Below, in pieces: positions 18,134 to 26,970 of a DNA stretch of 34,292 bases (within the stretch, counting starts at the first letter, position 1; each line of letters begins with the position of its first letter). Under the pieces are notes generated by a model. The model was not told the DNA's origin. It made no database searches and saw only the letters and a list, made by a program, of their open reading frames with translations. Source of the DNA: Muribaculaceae bacterium (GTDB lineage: Bacteria; Bacteroidota; Bacteroidia; Bacteroidales; Muribaculaceae); contig JAFZUL010000087.1 of assembly GCA_017618355.1 (NCBI GenBank), positions 1-34,292 on the forward strand, given 5' to 3'. A program made the position numbers and the translations under genes.

Positions 18134-18205
18134 AGCAATAGATTTAATTTATCTATATTATTCAGTATTTTTCTTGATATTAAGTTATACAGTCAAAACA
18201 CATCA

Positions 18206-18237
18206 ATTCCGCATTCTTAATTCTGCATTAATTAAAG
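18206..18237. repeat. GAATGCAGAAT-family repeat, reverse orientation
   Basis: Immediately after the speA stop side, TTCCGCATTCTTAATTCTGC and a following ATTAATTAA form a short self-similar tract. It is the reverse complement of the words seen at 21271-21300 and 26798-26866. Confidence 0.5.
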
Positions 18238-20199
18238 TTATTCTTTCTCCAAATAGGTGTAGCCGTAAAGTCCTGAACGATAGTTGCGGACAAACTCGTT
18301 ACCTTCTTCGGCAGTGATTTTCTTGGTGCGGATAGAGTCGGCAACCCAAGCCTCAACGTTGCGCACAAGCTCTTTGGGACTGAACTGCACGTAGTCGAGC
18401 ACTTCGGCAACGGTCTCACCGTCAATCACCTGGTCAATCTCGTAGTGGTCTTTATACACGTCGATGTGCACAGCATTGGTGTCGCCAAAGAGGTTGTGCA
18501 GGTCGCCCAAAATCTCCTGATAGGCACCTACTAGGAACACGCCAAGATAATAGTGCTCGCCTTCCTTGAGCTGATGCACAGGCAGGTAGTGCGAAAATCC
18601 CTGATTAGAGATAAAGTTGCCAATCTTTCCGTCGCTGTCGCATGTGATATCCTGAATAGTGGCGAAACGGTCGGGACGCTCATTGAGACGACCTAGTGGT
18701 ACCACGGGGAACACTTGGTCAATAGCCCACGAGTCTGGCAGCGACTGGAACAACGAGAAGTTGCAGAAGTATTTCTCGGGCAACATGCGCGCCACGCTTC
18801 TAAGTTCCTCGGGGGCGTGCTTCATGTCGCTGGCAATCATATTCACCTCACGTGCCACGCTCCAGAACAGTTTCTCTACCAGGGCGCGAGTGCGCAGGTC
18901 AAGGAAACCGAGGCTGAAACGGTCGAGGGCTTCCTCGCGAATCTGCAACGCGTCGTGCCAGTCCTCAAGGAGTCGTGCCTTATTGATTTTGTCATAGATT
19001 TCGTAGAGGTCGCGCACCAGCTCGTCCTCATCTTCGCGCAAGTGGTCGTTGTCGTCATCCCATTGCGGCAGACGTGCCGTCTCAAGCACCTCAAGCACAA
19101 GCACCGAGTGATGAGCCGTGAGGCTACGCCCGCTCTCGGTTATGATATTTGGATGCTTGATGCCATTCTTGTTGCAAGCATCAACTAGCTGATATACCGA
19201 GTCGTTTACATACTCCTGGATGGAATAGTTCATACTGTTCTCACTGGCGCTGTTGCGAGTACCATCGTAATCTACACCCAGTCCTCCGCCTATGTCGATG
19301 AAGTCGATATCAAAGCCCGACTGCGTGAGTTGCACATAGAACTGGCATGCCTCACGCAGCGCGTTCTTGATGCGGCGTATCTTTGTCACCTGGCTGCCAA
19401 TGTGGAAGTGGATAAGTTTAAGGCAGTCAACCATCTTGTTCTCCTGCATGAACTCCATCGCCTCCTGCAGCTCGCTGGTATTAAGACCAAACTTGCTACG
19501 GTCGCCGCCGCTCTCTTCCCACTTACCGCTACCGCTGCTCGAGAGCTTGATTCTTATGCCCACATTAGGCCTTATGTTCAAGCGCTTGGCTATTGTGGTG
19601 ATGAGTTTAAGCTCATTGAGCTTCTCCACAACAAGGAAAATGCGACGACCCATCTTCTGTGCCAATAATGCCAGCTCTATGTAGTTCTCGTCCTTATAAC
19701 CGTTGCAGATGATGAGCGAGTTCTCCGAGATTTTGCCCATGTTCATCGCCAGCACAGCGTGCAGCTCGGGCTTGGAGCCAGCTTCCAGACCAATATTGAA
19801 CTTCTTGCCGTGGCTCACAATCTCTTGAACCACAGGTTCCATCTGATTCACCTTGATGGGATAGATGATGAAGTTCTGCGCTTGGTACTCATATTCCTTT
19901 GCCGCCTTCTTGAAGCAGCTCGAAATCTTCTCGATGCGGTTGTCGAGGATATCGGGGAATCTCAACAGCACTGGTGCGCTGATGTTGCGCTGGCGCAACT
20001 CGTCCATCACTTCTACCAGGTCAACACCTGTGTAGGTTTGCTTGGGGGTCACTGTCATGTGCCCTTTATCATTGATTGAGAAATACTTGAGGCCCCAACC
20101 AGTGATGTTATACATTTCGGCGCTGTCCTCGATGCGCCACTTGTTGATGCTGCTCGTAGTGGTAAGTTTTATAGCGTGAATAATTCGGTTTTCTCTCAT
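18238..20199 (-). CDS. speA: Biosynthetic arginine decarboxylase
   Basis: It converts arginine to agmatine, the first step of polyamine synthesis by the agmatine route. The 653 residues match SpeA. Fold-type III PLP features are the cofactor lysine Lys116 in YPIKVNQ, the HIGSQ strand, the FIDIGGGLGVDYDG glycine loop and ESGRSLTAHHSVLV. The characteristic N-terminal WRIEDSAEMYNITGWG is at 21-36. ATG 20199 is chosen; a TTG at 20241 would fall inside the -7 box of the promoter at 20239-20246. No partner polyamine genes are adjacent. Confidence 0.97.
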   Translation of the reverse strand: MRENRIIHAIKLTTTSSINKWRIEDSAEMYNITGWGLKYFSINDKGHMTVTPKQTYTGVDLVEVMDELRQRNISAPVLLRFPDILDNRIEKISSCFKKAAKEYEYQAQNFIIYPIKVNQMEPVVQEIVSHGKKFNIGLEAGSKPELHAVLAMNMGKISENSLIICNGYKDENYIELALLAQKMGRRIFLVVEKLNELKLITTIAKRLNIRPNVGIRIKLSSSGSGKWEESGGDRSKFGLNTSELQEAMEFMQENKMVDCLKLIHFHIGSQVTKIRRIKNALREACQFYVQLTQSGFDIDFIDIGGGLGVDYDGTRNSASENSMNYSIQEYVNDSVYQLVDACNKNGIKHPNIITESGRSLTAHHSVLVLEVLETARLPQWDDDNDHLREDEDELVRDLYEIYDKINKARLLEDWHDALQIREEALDRFSLGFLDLRTRALVEKLFWSVAREVNMIASDMKHAPEELRSVARMLPEKYFCNFSLFQSLPDSWAIDQVFPVVPLGRLNERPDRFATIQDITCDSDGKIGNFISNQGFSHYLPVHQLKEGEHYYLGVFLVGAYQEILGDLHNLFGDTNAVHIDVYKDHYEIDQVIDGETVAEVLDYVQFSPKELVRNVEAWVADSIRTKKITAEEGNEFVRNYRSGLYGYTYLEKE

Positions 20200-20238
20200 T
20201 AGGGGCAAAGCCAAGAGGCTAATATCCCAATTAATCGG

Positions 20239-20270
20239 CAAAATTAGTGCAAGTCGAGAGAAAAACCAAA
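20239..20270 (-). promoter_or_regulatory. Promoter of speA
   Basis: TTTG (20270-20267) and TAATTTTG (20246-20239) are separated by 20 nt on the minus strand, a full consensus match. The leader to ATG 20199 is about 35 nt and the promoter position excludes the upstream TTG start. Confidence 0.7.
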
Positions 20271-20429
20271 TTTATTTGAGTTTTTCCGAGACGCAGCCTA
20301 ATTTATCCAGATATACGATAATAACCCAAAAACAAGAATATTTGTGAGGAAAATTCACAAACAAATCAATAATCTTCTAATAGTTGAAAAAAAATGCCAC
20401 ATTATACATAATAAGTCGAAGAAAATAGA

Positions 20430-20437
20430 TATCTTTG
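20430..20437 (+). promoter_or_regulatory. -7 box for mtgA
   Basis: TATCTTTG, 28 nt before the ATG at 20466. No TTG is found at the standard -33 distance. Confidence 0.5.
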
Positions 20438-20465
20438 TAGGCAGTAAAAAAGAGATTGACATTTT

Positions 20466-21266
20466 ATGTTCAAAGATGTGAAATATATATGGAACAGGCT
20501 ATGGATTTGGGTCCGCAACATCCTCATTTTCTTCTTTGTCTCGTCGATACTTGCTGTGATAGCGTTTAAATGGGTGCCAGTTTATCGCACTCCGCTGATG
20601 TATATCAGATATTGTGAACAGTATATTGACGGGAAGGATCCACGGATTAAGCATCAGTGGGTGGATTTGGACCAAATCTCGAAGCACATGCCGGCTGCGG
20701 TAATCAGCAGCGAGGACGCCCACTTCATGGAGCATAACGGCTTTGACGAGAAGGCCATACTCCAAGCACGACTTGTTGCCCTCGAGGGCGGCAAAGAGCG
20801 TGGTGCCAGTTCCATCTCTCAACAGACCGCAAAAAACGTGTTCCTTTGGCAAGGGCATAGCTGGGTCAGGAAGGGTCTGGAGGCTTATTTCACCTTCCTC
20901 ATAGAAAAAATATGGGGCAAAGAGCGCATAATGGAGGTCTATCTCAACTCCATTGAAATGGGCGACGGCATATATGGCGTGCAGGCGTGCGCCAACGAGA
21001 ATTTCCACAAAACTGCCAGCGAACTAACGCAAAGAGATGCGGCGCTCATAGCCGCCACATTACCCAATCCGCTGAAGTTTGACTCCGCCAATCCCAGCAA
21101 ATATATGGAAAAGCGACGCAAAGCCATCATTGCTGGCATGAACTACCTGCGCGCCAACAAGAAAGATCCAGAATGGGGCATCGACCCCACTACCATCAAG
21201 TCAAAAGCCGCACCCCAAGAGGAGAAGAAAAGCAGCAAGAAAAAAAGCAAAAATAAGAAACGATAA
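20466..21266 (+). CDS. mtgA: Monofunctional biosynthetic peptidoglycan transglycosylase
   Basis: A GT51 enzyme that polymerises lipid II into glycan strands, anchored in the inner membrane. 266 residues: one membrane segment (about 14-36), then the GT51 domain. Catalytic Glu83 lies in SSEDAHFMEHNGFD, followed by GASSISQQTAKNVFLW and the second key Glu157 in MEVYLNSIEMGDGIYG. No transpeptidase domain follows, so it is the monofunctional form. The last ~25 residues are Lys/Ser-rich. It stands alone on the plus strand with its own -7 box. Confidence 0.96.
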   Translation: MFKDVKYIWNRLWIWVRNILIFFFVSSILAVIAFKWVPVYRTPLMYIRYCEQYIDGKDPRIKHQWVDLDQISKHMPAAVISSEDAHFMEHNGFDEKAILQARLVALEGGKERGASSISQQTAKNVFLWQGHSWVRKGLEAYFTFLIEKIWGKERIMEVYLNSIEMGDGIYGVQACANENFHKTASELTQRDAALIAATLPNPLKFDSANPSKYMEKRRKAIIAGMNYLRANKKDPEWGIDPTTIKSKAAPQEEKKSSKKKSKNKKR

Positions 21267-21270
21267 GATA

Positions 21271-21340
21271 ATGCAGAATGCTGAATTCAGAATGCAGAAT
21301 TTTCTTACAACTGATAACTGACAACTCATAACTTACAACA
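21271..21340. repeat. Self-similar intergenic repeat tract
   Basis: After mtgA the DNA is made of near-copies of AATGCAGAATGC/GAATTCAGAATGCAGAAT, followed by near-copies of AACTGATAACTGACAACTCA and ATAACTTACAAC. The first word recurs at 26798-26866 and, inverted, at 18206-18237 and 9511-9525. No coding potential is seen. Confidence 0.65.
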
Positions 21341-21365
21341 CACATAATAACAACTTAAAACAACT

Positions 21366-22559
21366 ATGGATTTTATTTCGCAAAGACTTCAAGCGCTGTC
21401 GCCATCGGCTACACTGGCGATGTCACAAAAAAGTACAGAACTTAAGGCTCAAGGTATTGACGTTATTAACCTTAGCGTTGGAGAACCCGATTTCTTCACA
21501 CCCGACCACATTAAGGAGGCAGCAAAGAAGGCTGTAGACGACAACTTCTCGTTCTACTCACCAGTGCCAGGATATCTGTCACTAAGACAGGCTATCAGCG
21601 ACAAGCTCAAAAACGAAAATAATCTGGATTTTGCTCCCGAGCAAATTGTGGTGGGCAATGGTGCCAAACAGTCGCTTTGCAACACTGTGCTGTGCCTCGT
21701 CAACCCTGGCGATGAGGTGATTATCCCCACCCCAGCCTGGGTAAGCTATGTGCAGATGGTGAACCTGTGCGGAGGCAAGAGCGTGCTGGTGCCTGCAACC
21801 ATCGAGACCGATTTCAAGATCACTCCCGAGCAACTGGAGAATGCCATCACCGAGAAGTCGAAACTTATTATACTGTGCTCACCATCTAACCCTAGCGGCA
21901 GCATTTACAGTAAAGATGAACTAGCTGCTCTTGCTGCTGTGCTGGCACGTCATCCACAGGTGATGATTATCGCCGACGAGATTTATGAGCACATCAACTA
22001 TGTGGGCAAGCATGAGTCGTTTGCACAGTTCCCCGAACTGAAAGACCGCGTGGCTGTAATCAATGGTGTGTCTAAGGCCTACGCCATGACTGGATGGCGC
22101 ATAGGTTACGTTGCCGCTCCCCTATGGCTTGCCAAAGCGGTGAACAAACTGCAAGGTCAATATACTAGCGGCGCCTCGTCTATCGCCCAGAAAGCAGCCG
22201 AGGCTGCTTACCGTGGTCCACAGCAGTGTGTTGAGGATATGCGCCAGGCGTTCATGCGCCGCCGCGACCTCATTACAGGTCTGCTCCAGGAGATTCCAGG
22301 CATTGAGCTGAAAGTGCCTCATGGAGCGTTCTATGTATTCCCACGAGTTGAGGCGTTCTTTGGCAAACGCTGTGGCGACACCGTCATCAACGACGCCAAC
22401 GACCTCGCCATCTACCTGCTCGAGAAGGCCCATGTGGCAAGCGTGGCTGGCGATGCCTTCTGCTGCCCAGGCTACCTGCGCATGAGCTACGCCACCAGCG
22501 ATGAGAACATCATCGAGGCTGTAGCCCGCATCAAAGCAGCCCTCGCCGAGCTGAAATAA
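21366..22559 (+). CDS. Aspartate aminotransferase, class I (subgroup Ib)
   Basis: It interconverts aspartate and 2-oxoglutarate with oxaloacetate and glutamate using PLP. 397 residues, standard for the bacterial Ib type. Visible residues are the N-terminal NLSVGEPDFFTP, GNGAKQSL, PTPAWVSY, the SPSNPSGSIYS loop, IIADEIYEH with the cofactor-ring aspartate, the Schiff-base Lys237 in NGVSKAYAMTGWRIGY, and the substrate-carboxylate arginine in GYLRMSYATS near the C-terminus. The gene is flanked by repeat tracts and appears to be transcribed alone. Another aminotransferase specificity (aromatic or prephenate) is possible. Confidence 0.92.
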   Translation: MDFISQRLQALSPSATLAMSQKSTELKAQGIDVINLSVGEPDFFTPDHIKEAAKKAVDDNFSFYSPVPGYLSLRQAISDKLKNENNLDFAPEQIVVGNGAKQSLCNTVLCLVNPGDEVIIPTPAWVSYVQMVNLCGGKSVLVPATIETDFKITPEQLENAITEKSKLIILCSPSNPSGSIYSKDELAALAAVLARHPQVMIIADEIYEHINYVGKHESFAQFPELKDRVAVINGVSKAYAMTGWRIGYVAAPLWLAKAVNKLQGQYTSGASSIAQKAAEAAYRGPQQCVEDMRQAFMRRRDLITGLLQEIPGIELKVPHGAFYVFPRVEAFFGKRCGDTVINDANDLAIYLLEKAHVASVAGDAFCCPGYLRMSYATSDENIIEAVARIKAALAELK

Positions 22560-22600
22560 GCGCCTTCGGCGCGTGGAACGTAGAAGATGGAACGTGGAAC
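22560..22600. repeat. Mini-hairpin followed by a self-similar repeat
   Basis: GCGCC-TTC-GGCGC (22560-22572) starts directly after the aminotransferase stop codon. It is followed by near-copies of GTGGAACGTAGAAGATGGAA and GTGGAACGG. The same GCGCC/GGCGC stem occurs at 31072-31085 with another loop. Confidence 0.65.
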
Positions 22601-22680
22601 GGAGCGCTATACCATTTTCTTCCAAAAAAAGGTACGGCAAAAATTTAAAAACAACTTATTTTTCTGATTAATCTGAAAAT

Positions 22681-23712
22681 ATGAAAAAACACATAACATA
22701 CCTCTTCCTTATTGCCACCTTGCTGGCAATGGTTGGATGCAAGCCTGAGCGCAAGGCTATTGACAACCCTAAGCCAGCGGTTTATTTCTGGCGCACTGCG
22801 TTTCGTCTTGACGATGTGGAGAGACAATTTCTTTCAGATTATAAGATAGAAAAATTGTATGTGCGATATTTTGATGTAGTGGTCAATGCCAAAGGACTAC
22901 TGAGACCTAATGCCACTATCGAATTCAAAGATTCTATCCCTGCAGGCATCGAGGTTATACCCACAATCTTCATTGTGAACAACTGCGTCAACAATGGCAT
23001 CGACACCATAGCCCCGCTATTAGTTGACAGAGTGTTGCAGATGAACGAAACCAACGACATCAAAGGAGTAAAAGAGATACAAATCGACTGCGACTGGACT
23101 GTCAAGACACAAGACGCCTATTTCAAGTTCCTTGAGCAGGTGCGCCAGTTGCTAGCCGAAAAAGGTATGAAGCTAAGCGCTACTATTAGGCTGCATCAAC
23201 TTTCGATGACACCGCCTCCTGTTGACTACGGAGTACTGATGATGTATAACACTGGCGAGCTCAAGAACAGCAAGCAGCGCAACCCCATCCTCGACAAGCG
23301 CGACGTGGAGCCTTATCTCAAATACTTGGCTGGCTACAGCCTGCCGCTGTGCGCCGCCTACCCCAACTTCGGATGGCAACTACTGTTCACTGGCGACAAG
23401 TTCCGCGACATCCTCTACAGCGAGGATCTTAGCGACACCACACTCTATCAGCCTGTGGGCAATGGGAAATATGTTGTCATCAGCAGTATCGACTTGCCTA
23501 ACTATCTTAGCAGCAACAGCACTTTTACCTATCTAAATGCCGGAGACACGGTGATGGTGGTTAAACCCGACGCCACTACTTTAGTCCAAGTGCATGATGC
23601 CTTGAGCCACGAGCGACCTGGCATCAACGACCAAGTTATAATTTACCATTTAAATAATAGCAGTATAAACAATTACTCACCAAGTGATTATGAAAAAATT
23701 TTTAATCCTTAG
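22681..23712 (+). CDS. Lipoprotein of unknown function, possible TIM-barrel-like domain
   Basis: 343 residues with a lipoprotein signal: hydrophobic segment and lipobox LAMVGC with the modified Cys20. The mature part has alternating strand-helix segments such as IEVIPTIFIVNN, GVKEIQIDCDWTVKTQDAYF and LSATIRLHQL. These resemble the polysaccharide-enzyme-like barrels of the DUF3142 kind; that link is tentative. No catalytic pair is identified with confidence. The stop lies 23 nt inside the next gene, an exported 700-residue protein, so the two are probably co-translated and work together at the outer membrane or periplasm. Confidence 0.85.
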   Translation: MKKHITYLFLIATLLAMVGCKPERKAIDNPKPAVYFWRTAFRLDDVERQFLSDYKIEKLYVRYFDVVVNAKGLLRPNATIEFKDSIPAGIEVIPTIFIVNNCVNNGIDTIAPLLVDRVLQMNETNDIKGVKEIQIDCDWTVKTQDAYFKFLEQVRQLLAEKGMKLSATIRLHQLSMTPPPVDYGVLMMYNTGELKNSKQRNPILDKRDVEPYLKYLAGYSLPLCAAYPNFGWQLLFTGDKFRDILYSEDLSDTTLYQPVGNGKYVVISSIDLPNYLSSNSTFTYLNAGDTVMVVKPDATTLVQVHDALSHERPGINDQVIIYHLNNSSINNYSPSDYEKIFNP

Positions 23713-25792
23713 TTTGCTTGCGGTGGCCACACTGCAAGCGTGGGCATGCGGCGGTTGGATAAGACCCAATTACTACATGTTCAGCGTGTTTAACCGTGAC
23801 TTGATGAAGAATCCATTCTCACAAGAGACAAAGCAGTATTGGGTTGATTACACTGACACTGGCGATGATTCGGCAGAATATTCCTGCGACATACTCGACA
23901 TGGTCAAACCCGAGGACTTCGACAAGAGCGACAATCTAATTATCAAGACCGCTCGTCAACGTGGCGACACTGAGACTCTTAACTACCTGCGTCTGCTAGT
24001 GAAGTATCTCAACAACGACGGCAGCGACGACAACGAGTGGAACTATCCCACAAAAGAGCAGCTAGCACAGCGCAAAGTGGCATTACAACAGGTGCTCAAA
24101 CAGGCACAGGCCTATAAGGGTACCAAGTACAAGAACCAGTATGCCTTGCTGGTTATGCGCTGCAACATGACAGCCCAGAATCATCAGGCTAACATCAGCT
24201 ATTGGGAGAAGACCGCCAGCAAACTCAAGGACAACGTTTATAAACGTTGGATGAAGGACATCTACGCCGGCGCTCTCTTCAACACTGGCAAAAAGGACAA
24301 GGCGTGCGAGATATATGCCGAACTTGGCGACATGAACAGCATCAAATACTGCATGCGCAAGAAACGCAACCTCAAGGGCATAAAAGAGGAATATGCCACC
24401 AATCCCAACTCCCCTACACTTATCTTCCTCGTTCAGGACTTTGTGAACAACACTCAGGAGACCCTCGACAACGGCAGCAACCCAGAGTATATGCGTTATG
24501 TGGAGGCTACTGGCATCTATGAGAACGAGATGAACGATTTCATCGTCTTCGCTGGTAAAGTTCTTGATGAGAAGAAGACCAAATCTCCAGCAATGTGGGA
24601 GGCTGCCCGCGGATTTATAAACTATATGGCAGGAAATCAAGAAGATGCCATAAGGCAGCTCACTAACGCTCAAACCCTTGAAGGCACACAGCGCATGAAG
24701 GACAACGCCCGTGCCTGCTTGATGCTAGCTAGCATCAAAAGCGCAAAACCTACCGACGAATACTTCGACTATATGCTTGGCGAGTATAAATGGCTCGAGC
24801 AGAAGGCTGGATATGACAAAGACAACATTGCCACCGACCAACATTACCACGACGTGTTTGAGCGTGTCACCTATGACGCCTTAGTTCCACAATACTACCG
24901 TTGGGGCATGCCTAACCAAGCGACAGCACTGCTTGGCATGGCAGAACACACCAACGATTACACTTCAGAGTACAGCTGCCAGCTCGACACGCTAAGCTCA
25001 AGCGAGTTTGAGGGCTTCAAGTATTATCTCGACAACGGCACCAACAACGCATTTGAGAAATGGGTGGCTTCTTATTGCAGCATCGACAACACCAAGTTCA
25101 ACGACATGATGGGCACTAAGCTTGTGCGTGAGGGCGAGTTCCAGGCTGCAATCAATTACCTCGAGCAAGTGCCGCTGAGCTACATCTCAGAGCAAGGTAT
25201 CAGCTACTACATGGCTCACAAGAATTATAATGAGGTAATATGGATGAAACGCCAGTTCCTGAGCTTCCTGGACGAAGTGAACACGCCAGTGAAATCTAAC
25301 GCCAAGTTGCAATATTGCCGCGACATGGTAGCACTTGACAATCAGATTGCCAACAGCACCGGCGAAGAGCGCAATCAGCTACTATATAAAAAGGCGAACA
25401 TGCTATATCAGGCAAGCCACAAGGGTGACTGCTGGTATTTGGCGCACTACCAGAACGGTGCATATTCCGAGAAACTGCGCAGCGAATTTGACTTCATCGG
25501 CACAGCACGCCGACTGCTCTACACTACTGAACACGACACCGAGAGCATTGACCTCAAACAGAAGTGCATCTTTGCTCAATCGTTCATCACTGCCGAGAAC
25601 TTTGGATACTGTGTAGTAAGCAACTATGATTGGGATACTAAAAAATTCACCTACTCCCTAGACAATGAACAATATCCACACATACGTGCATTGGAAAGAC
25701 TGCTCGAGTTTGCCAACACTGACGGTGACCCCAATGCCGACTATATAACCAAGTGCGATATAATCAAATTTTTCAAGCAAAATAATAATTGA
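23690..25792 (+). CDS. Large exported alpha-helical (TPR-like) protein, function unknown
   Basis: 700 residues from ATG 23690; a GTG at 23684 adds two residues and is less likely. The signal peptide ends in QAWACGGWIRPNYYMF: Cys20 could be a lipidation site although Trp before Ala is unusual in a lipobox. The rest is mostly helix with repeated W/Y/A patterns such as YAGALFNTGKKDKACEIYAE and AARGFINYMAGNQEDAIRQL, suggesting TPR-like solenoid repeats. I recall a widespread Bacteroidota family that starts ACGG or ACGP after the signal, without an assigned function. Its start overlaps the lipoprotein gene, and the phosphoesterase follows after 10 nt. Confidence 0.85.
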   Translation: MKKFLILSLLAVATLQAWACGGWIRPNYYMFSVFNRDLMKNPFSQETKQYWVDYTDTGDDSAEYSCDILDMVKPEDFDKSDNLIIKTARQRGDTETLNYLRLLVKYLNNDGSDDNEWNYPTKEQLAQRKVALQQVLKQAQAYKGTKYKNQYALLVMRCNMTAQNHQANISYWEKTASKLKDNVYKRWMKDIYAGALFNTGKKDKACEIYAELGDMNSIKYCMRKKRNLKGIKEEYATNPNSPTLIFLVQDFVNNTQETLDNGSNPEYMRYVEATGIYENEMNDFIVFAGKVLDEKKTKSPAMWEAARGFINYMAGNQEDAIRQLTNAQTLEGTQRMKDNARACLMLASIKSAKPTDEYFDYMLGEYKWLEQKAGYDKDNIATDQHYHDVFERVTYDALVPQYYRWGMPNQATALLGMAEHTNDYTSEYSCQLDTLSSSEFEGFKYYLDNGTNNAFEKWVASYCSIDNTKFNDMMGTKLVREGEFQAAINYLEQVPLSYISEQGISYYMAHKNYNEVIWMKRQFLSFLDEVNTPVKSNAKLQYCRDMVALDNQIANSTGEERNQLLYKKANMLYQASHKGDCWYLAHYQNGAYSEKLRSEFDFIGTARRLLYTTEHDTESIDLKQKCIFAQSFITAENFGYCVVSNYDWDTKKFTYSLDNEQYPHIRALERLLEFANTDGDPNADYITKCDIIKFFKQNNN

Positions 25793-25802
25793 TTTTCTCA
25801 CA

Positions 25803-26570
25803 ATGAGAATCCAATATGCAAGCGACTTGCATCTAGAGTTTAAGGAAAACACCCGTTACCTCAAGGAACATCCTCTTGAGGTGGCGGGTGATATCCTTGT
25901 CCTAGCAGGCGACATTCTTCTTTTTGGGGAGAAATTGATGAGCGAGCACCCCTTCTGGGAGTGGTGCAGCGACCATTATGCACACACGTTTATCGTACCG
26001 GGTAACCATGAATATTATAACCGCGTTGATGTGCTATCCACACTCACTAACTTCACTTACCCCTTACGCAAGAACGTCACCTACATCAACAACCGCAGCA
26101 TAACTCTGGGCGACACCGAAATCTTTTTCACCACGTTGTGGAGCCGCATCAGCGATGATGCGCTTGCTGCGGTCCAGATGGGGATGAACGACTGCCGACG
26201 CATCGTCTTTGGTGACCACCTGCTCCTTGCCACTGACTATGCCCGCGCTCATGACAAATGCTTCACTTGGCTCAAAGACGCGCTCAGCAAATCCACTGCT
26301 CCGCACAAAGTGGTAGTAACCCACCACTGCCCCATCATCGCTGAAGACCCGAGATATGATGACAACGGCTTGTCGTCGGCTTTTGTCGTTGACCTCGAAG
26401 TTTTTATCAAGAAAAGCAACATCGATTACTGGATTTTCGGCCACACACATTGGAACGCCAAGCGTGGCACCCGCGTGGGAAACACTACCCTGCTAACCAA
26501 CCAGATGGGCTATCTTACTCACGGCGGCGAAGAAGGCTTCAACCTCAATGAGATGATAGAGGTAGGATAA
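25803..26570 (+). CDS. Calcineurin-like metallophosphoesterase
   Basis: 255 residues with the full two-metal signature: Asp8-x-His10 in SDLHLEF, Gly36-Asp37 in LAGDIL, GNHE at 67-70, His174 in VVTHHCPI and GHTH at 213-216. No signal peptide, so it is cytosolic. The substrate (phosphoester, nucleotide or nucleic acid) is unknown. It begins 10 nt after the 700-residue protein gene and probably ends that operon. Downstream is the SRP RNA gene with its own promoter. Confidence 0.92.
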   Translation: MRIQYASDLHLEFKENTRYLKEHPLEVAGDILVLAGDILLFGEKLMSEHPFWEWCSDHYAHTFIVPGNHEYYNRVDVLSTLTNFTYPLRKNVTYINNRSITLGDTEIFFTTLWSRISDDALAAVQMGMNDCRRIVFGDHLLLATDYARAHDKCFTWLKDALSKSTAPHKVVVTHHCPIIAEDPRYDDNGLSSAFVVDLEVFIKKSNIDYWIFGHTHWNAKRGTRVGNTTLLTNQMGYLTHGGEEGFNLNEMIEVG

Positions 26571-26641
26571 ACAATTTTTTATACGTCAATTGCGGTTGCC
26601 TATCAATTTGAAGCAGTTGTGGCAAAGATTTCCCCAAAAAA

Positions 26642-26672
26642 TTTGTCAGTAACAAAAAATGTTGTACCTTTG
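26642..26672 (+). promoter_or_regulatory. Promoter of the SRP RNA gene
   Basis: TTTG (26642-26645) and TACCTTTG (26665-26672) are separated by 19 nt, a full consensus match. Transcription should begin just before the 5' stem of the RNA. Confidence 0.8.
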
Positions 26673-26674
26673 CA

Positions 26675-26780
26675 GCCGGGTAAGTCCTACACGGCCAGCT
26701 CCCTGCCAATCCCCCAGGTCTTGACCGAAGCAAGGGTAACAGGTTGTAGCGGCGCGATGTAGTCTTCTTACCCTTTTTTT
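26675..26780 (+). ncRNA. ffs: Signal recognition particle RNA (4.5S type, small bacterial form)
   Basis: About 106 nt. The 5' GGGTAAG (26678-26684) pairs with CTTACCC (26767-26773), which runs directly into seven T residues as an intrinsic terminator. The apical part contains CCCCCAGGTC, TTGACC and GAAGCAAGGG, the Bacteroidota version of the conserved helix-8 region bound by Ffh. The RNA guides signal-peptide-bearing ribosomes to the membrane with Ffh and FtsY. The exact ends are not fixed by sequence alone. The minus-strand frame that covers it is not a gene. It has its own strong promoter and lies between the phosphoesterase and a repeat tract. Confidence 0.9.
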
Positions 26781-26797
26781 GTACCCATACCTCAAGG

Positions 26798-26866
26798 AAT
26801 GCAGAATGCACAATGCAGAATGTTGAATGCAGAATTCAGAACACTAAATGCGGAATGTTGAATTAG
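26798..26866. repeat. GAATGCAGAAT-family repeat tract
   Basis: Seventy bases composed of near-copies of GAATGCAGAATG, CACAATGCAGAATG, TTGAATGCAGAATTCAGAA and ATGCGGAATGTTGAAT. No frame or structure is obvious. It is the longest member of the repeat family in this window. Confidence 0.65.
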
Positions 26867-26902
26867 CCACACCTTATAATAAAGTAAAAAGCAAACTCTA
26901 AG

Positions 26903-26934
26903 TTTTGAGTTTCTAGAAATATTCATTATCTTTG
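26903..26934 (+). promoter_or_regulatory. Promoter of the deoxyribosyltransferase-like gene
   Basis: TTTTG (26903-26907) and TATCTTTG (26927-26934) are separated by 19 nt, a full match. The leader is about 30 nt. Confidence 0.7.
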
Positions 26935-26970
26935 TGGCAGAAAACAGCATGATTACCAAACATAACCATT

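Noticed and set aside
20200-20241. TTG start adding 14 residues to arginine decarboxylase
   Set aside because: The codon lies in the -7 box of a full promoter match; ATG 20199 is compatible with the promoter and the family N-terminus.
26545-26811. Minus-strand open frame of 88 codons over the SRP RNA
   Set aside because: It is antisense to a structured RNA with its own promoter and terminator, and its protein has no signal, domain or sensible composition.
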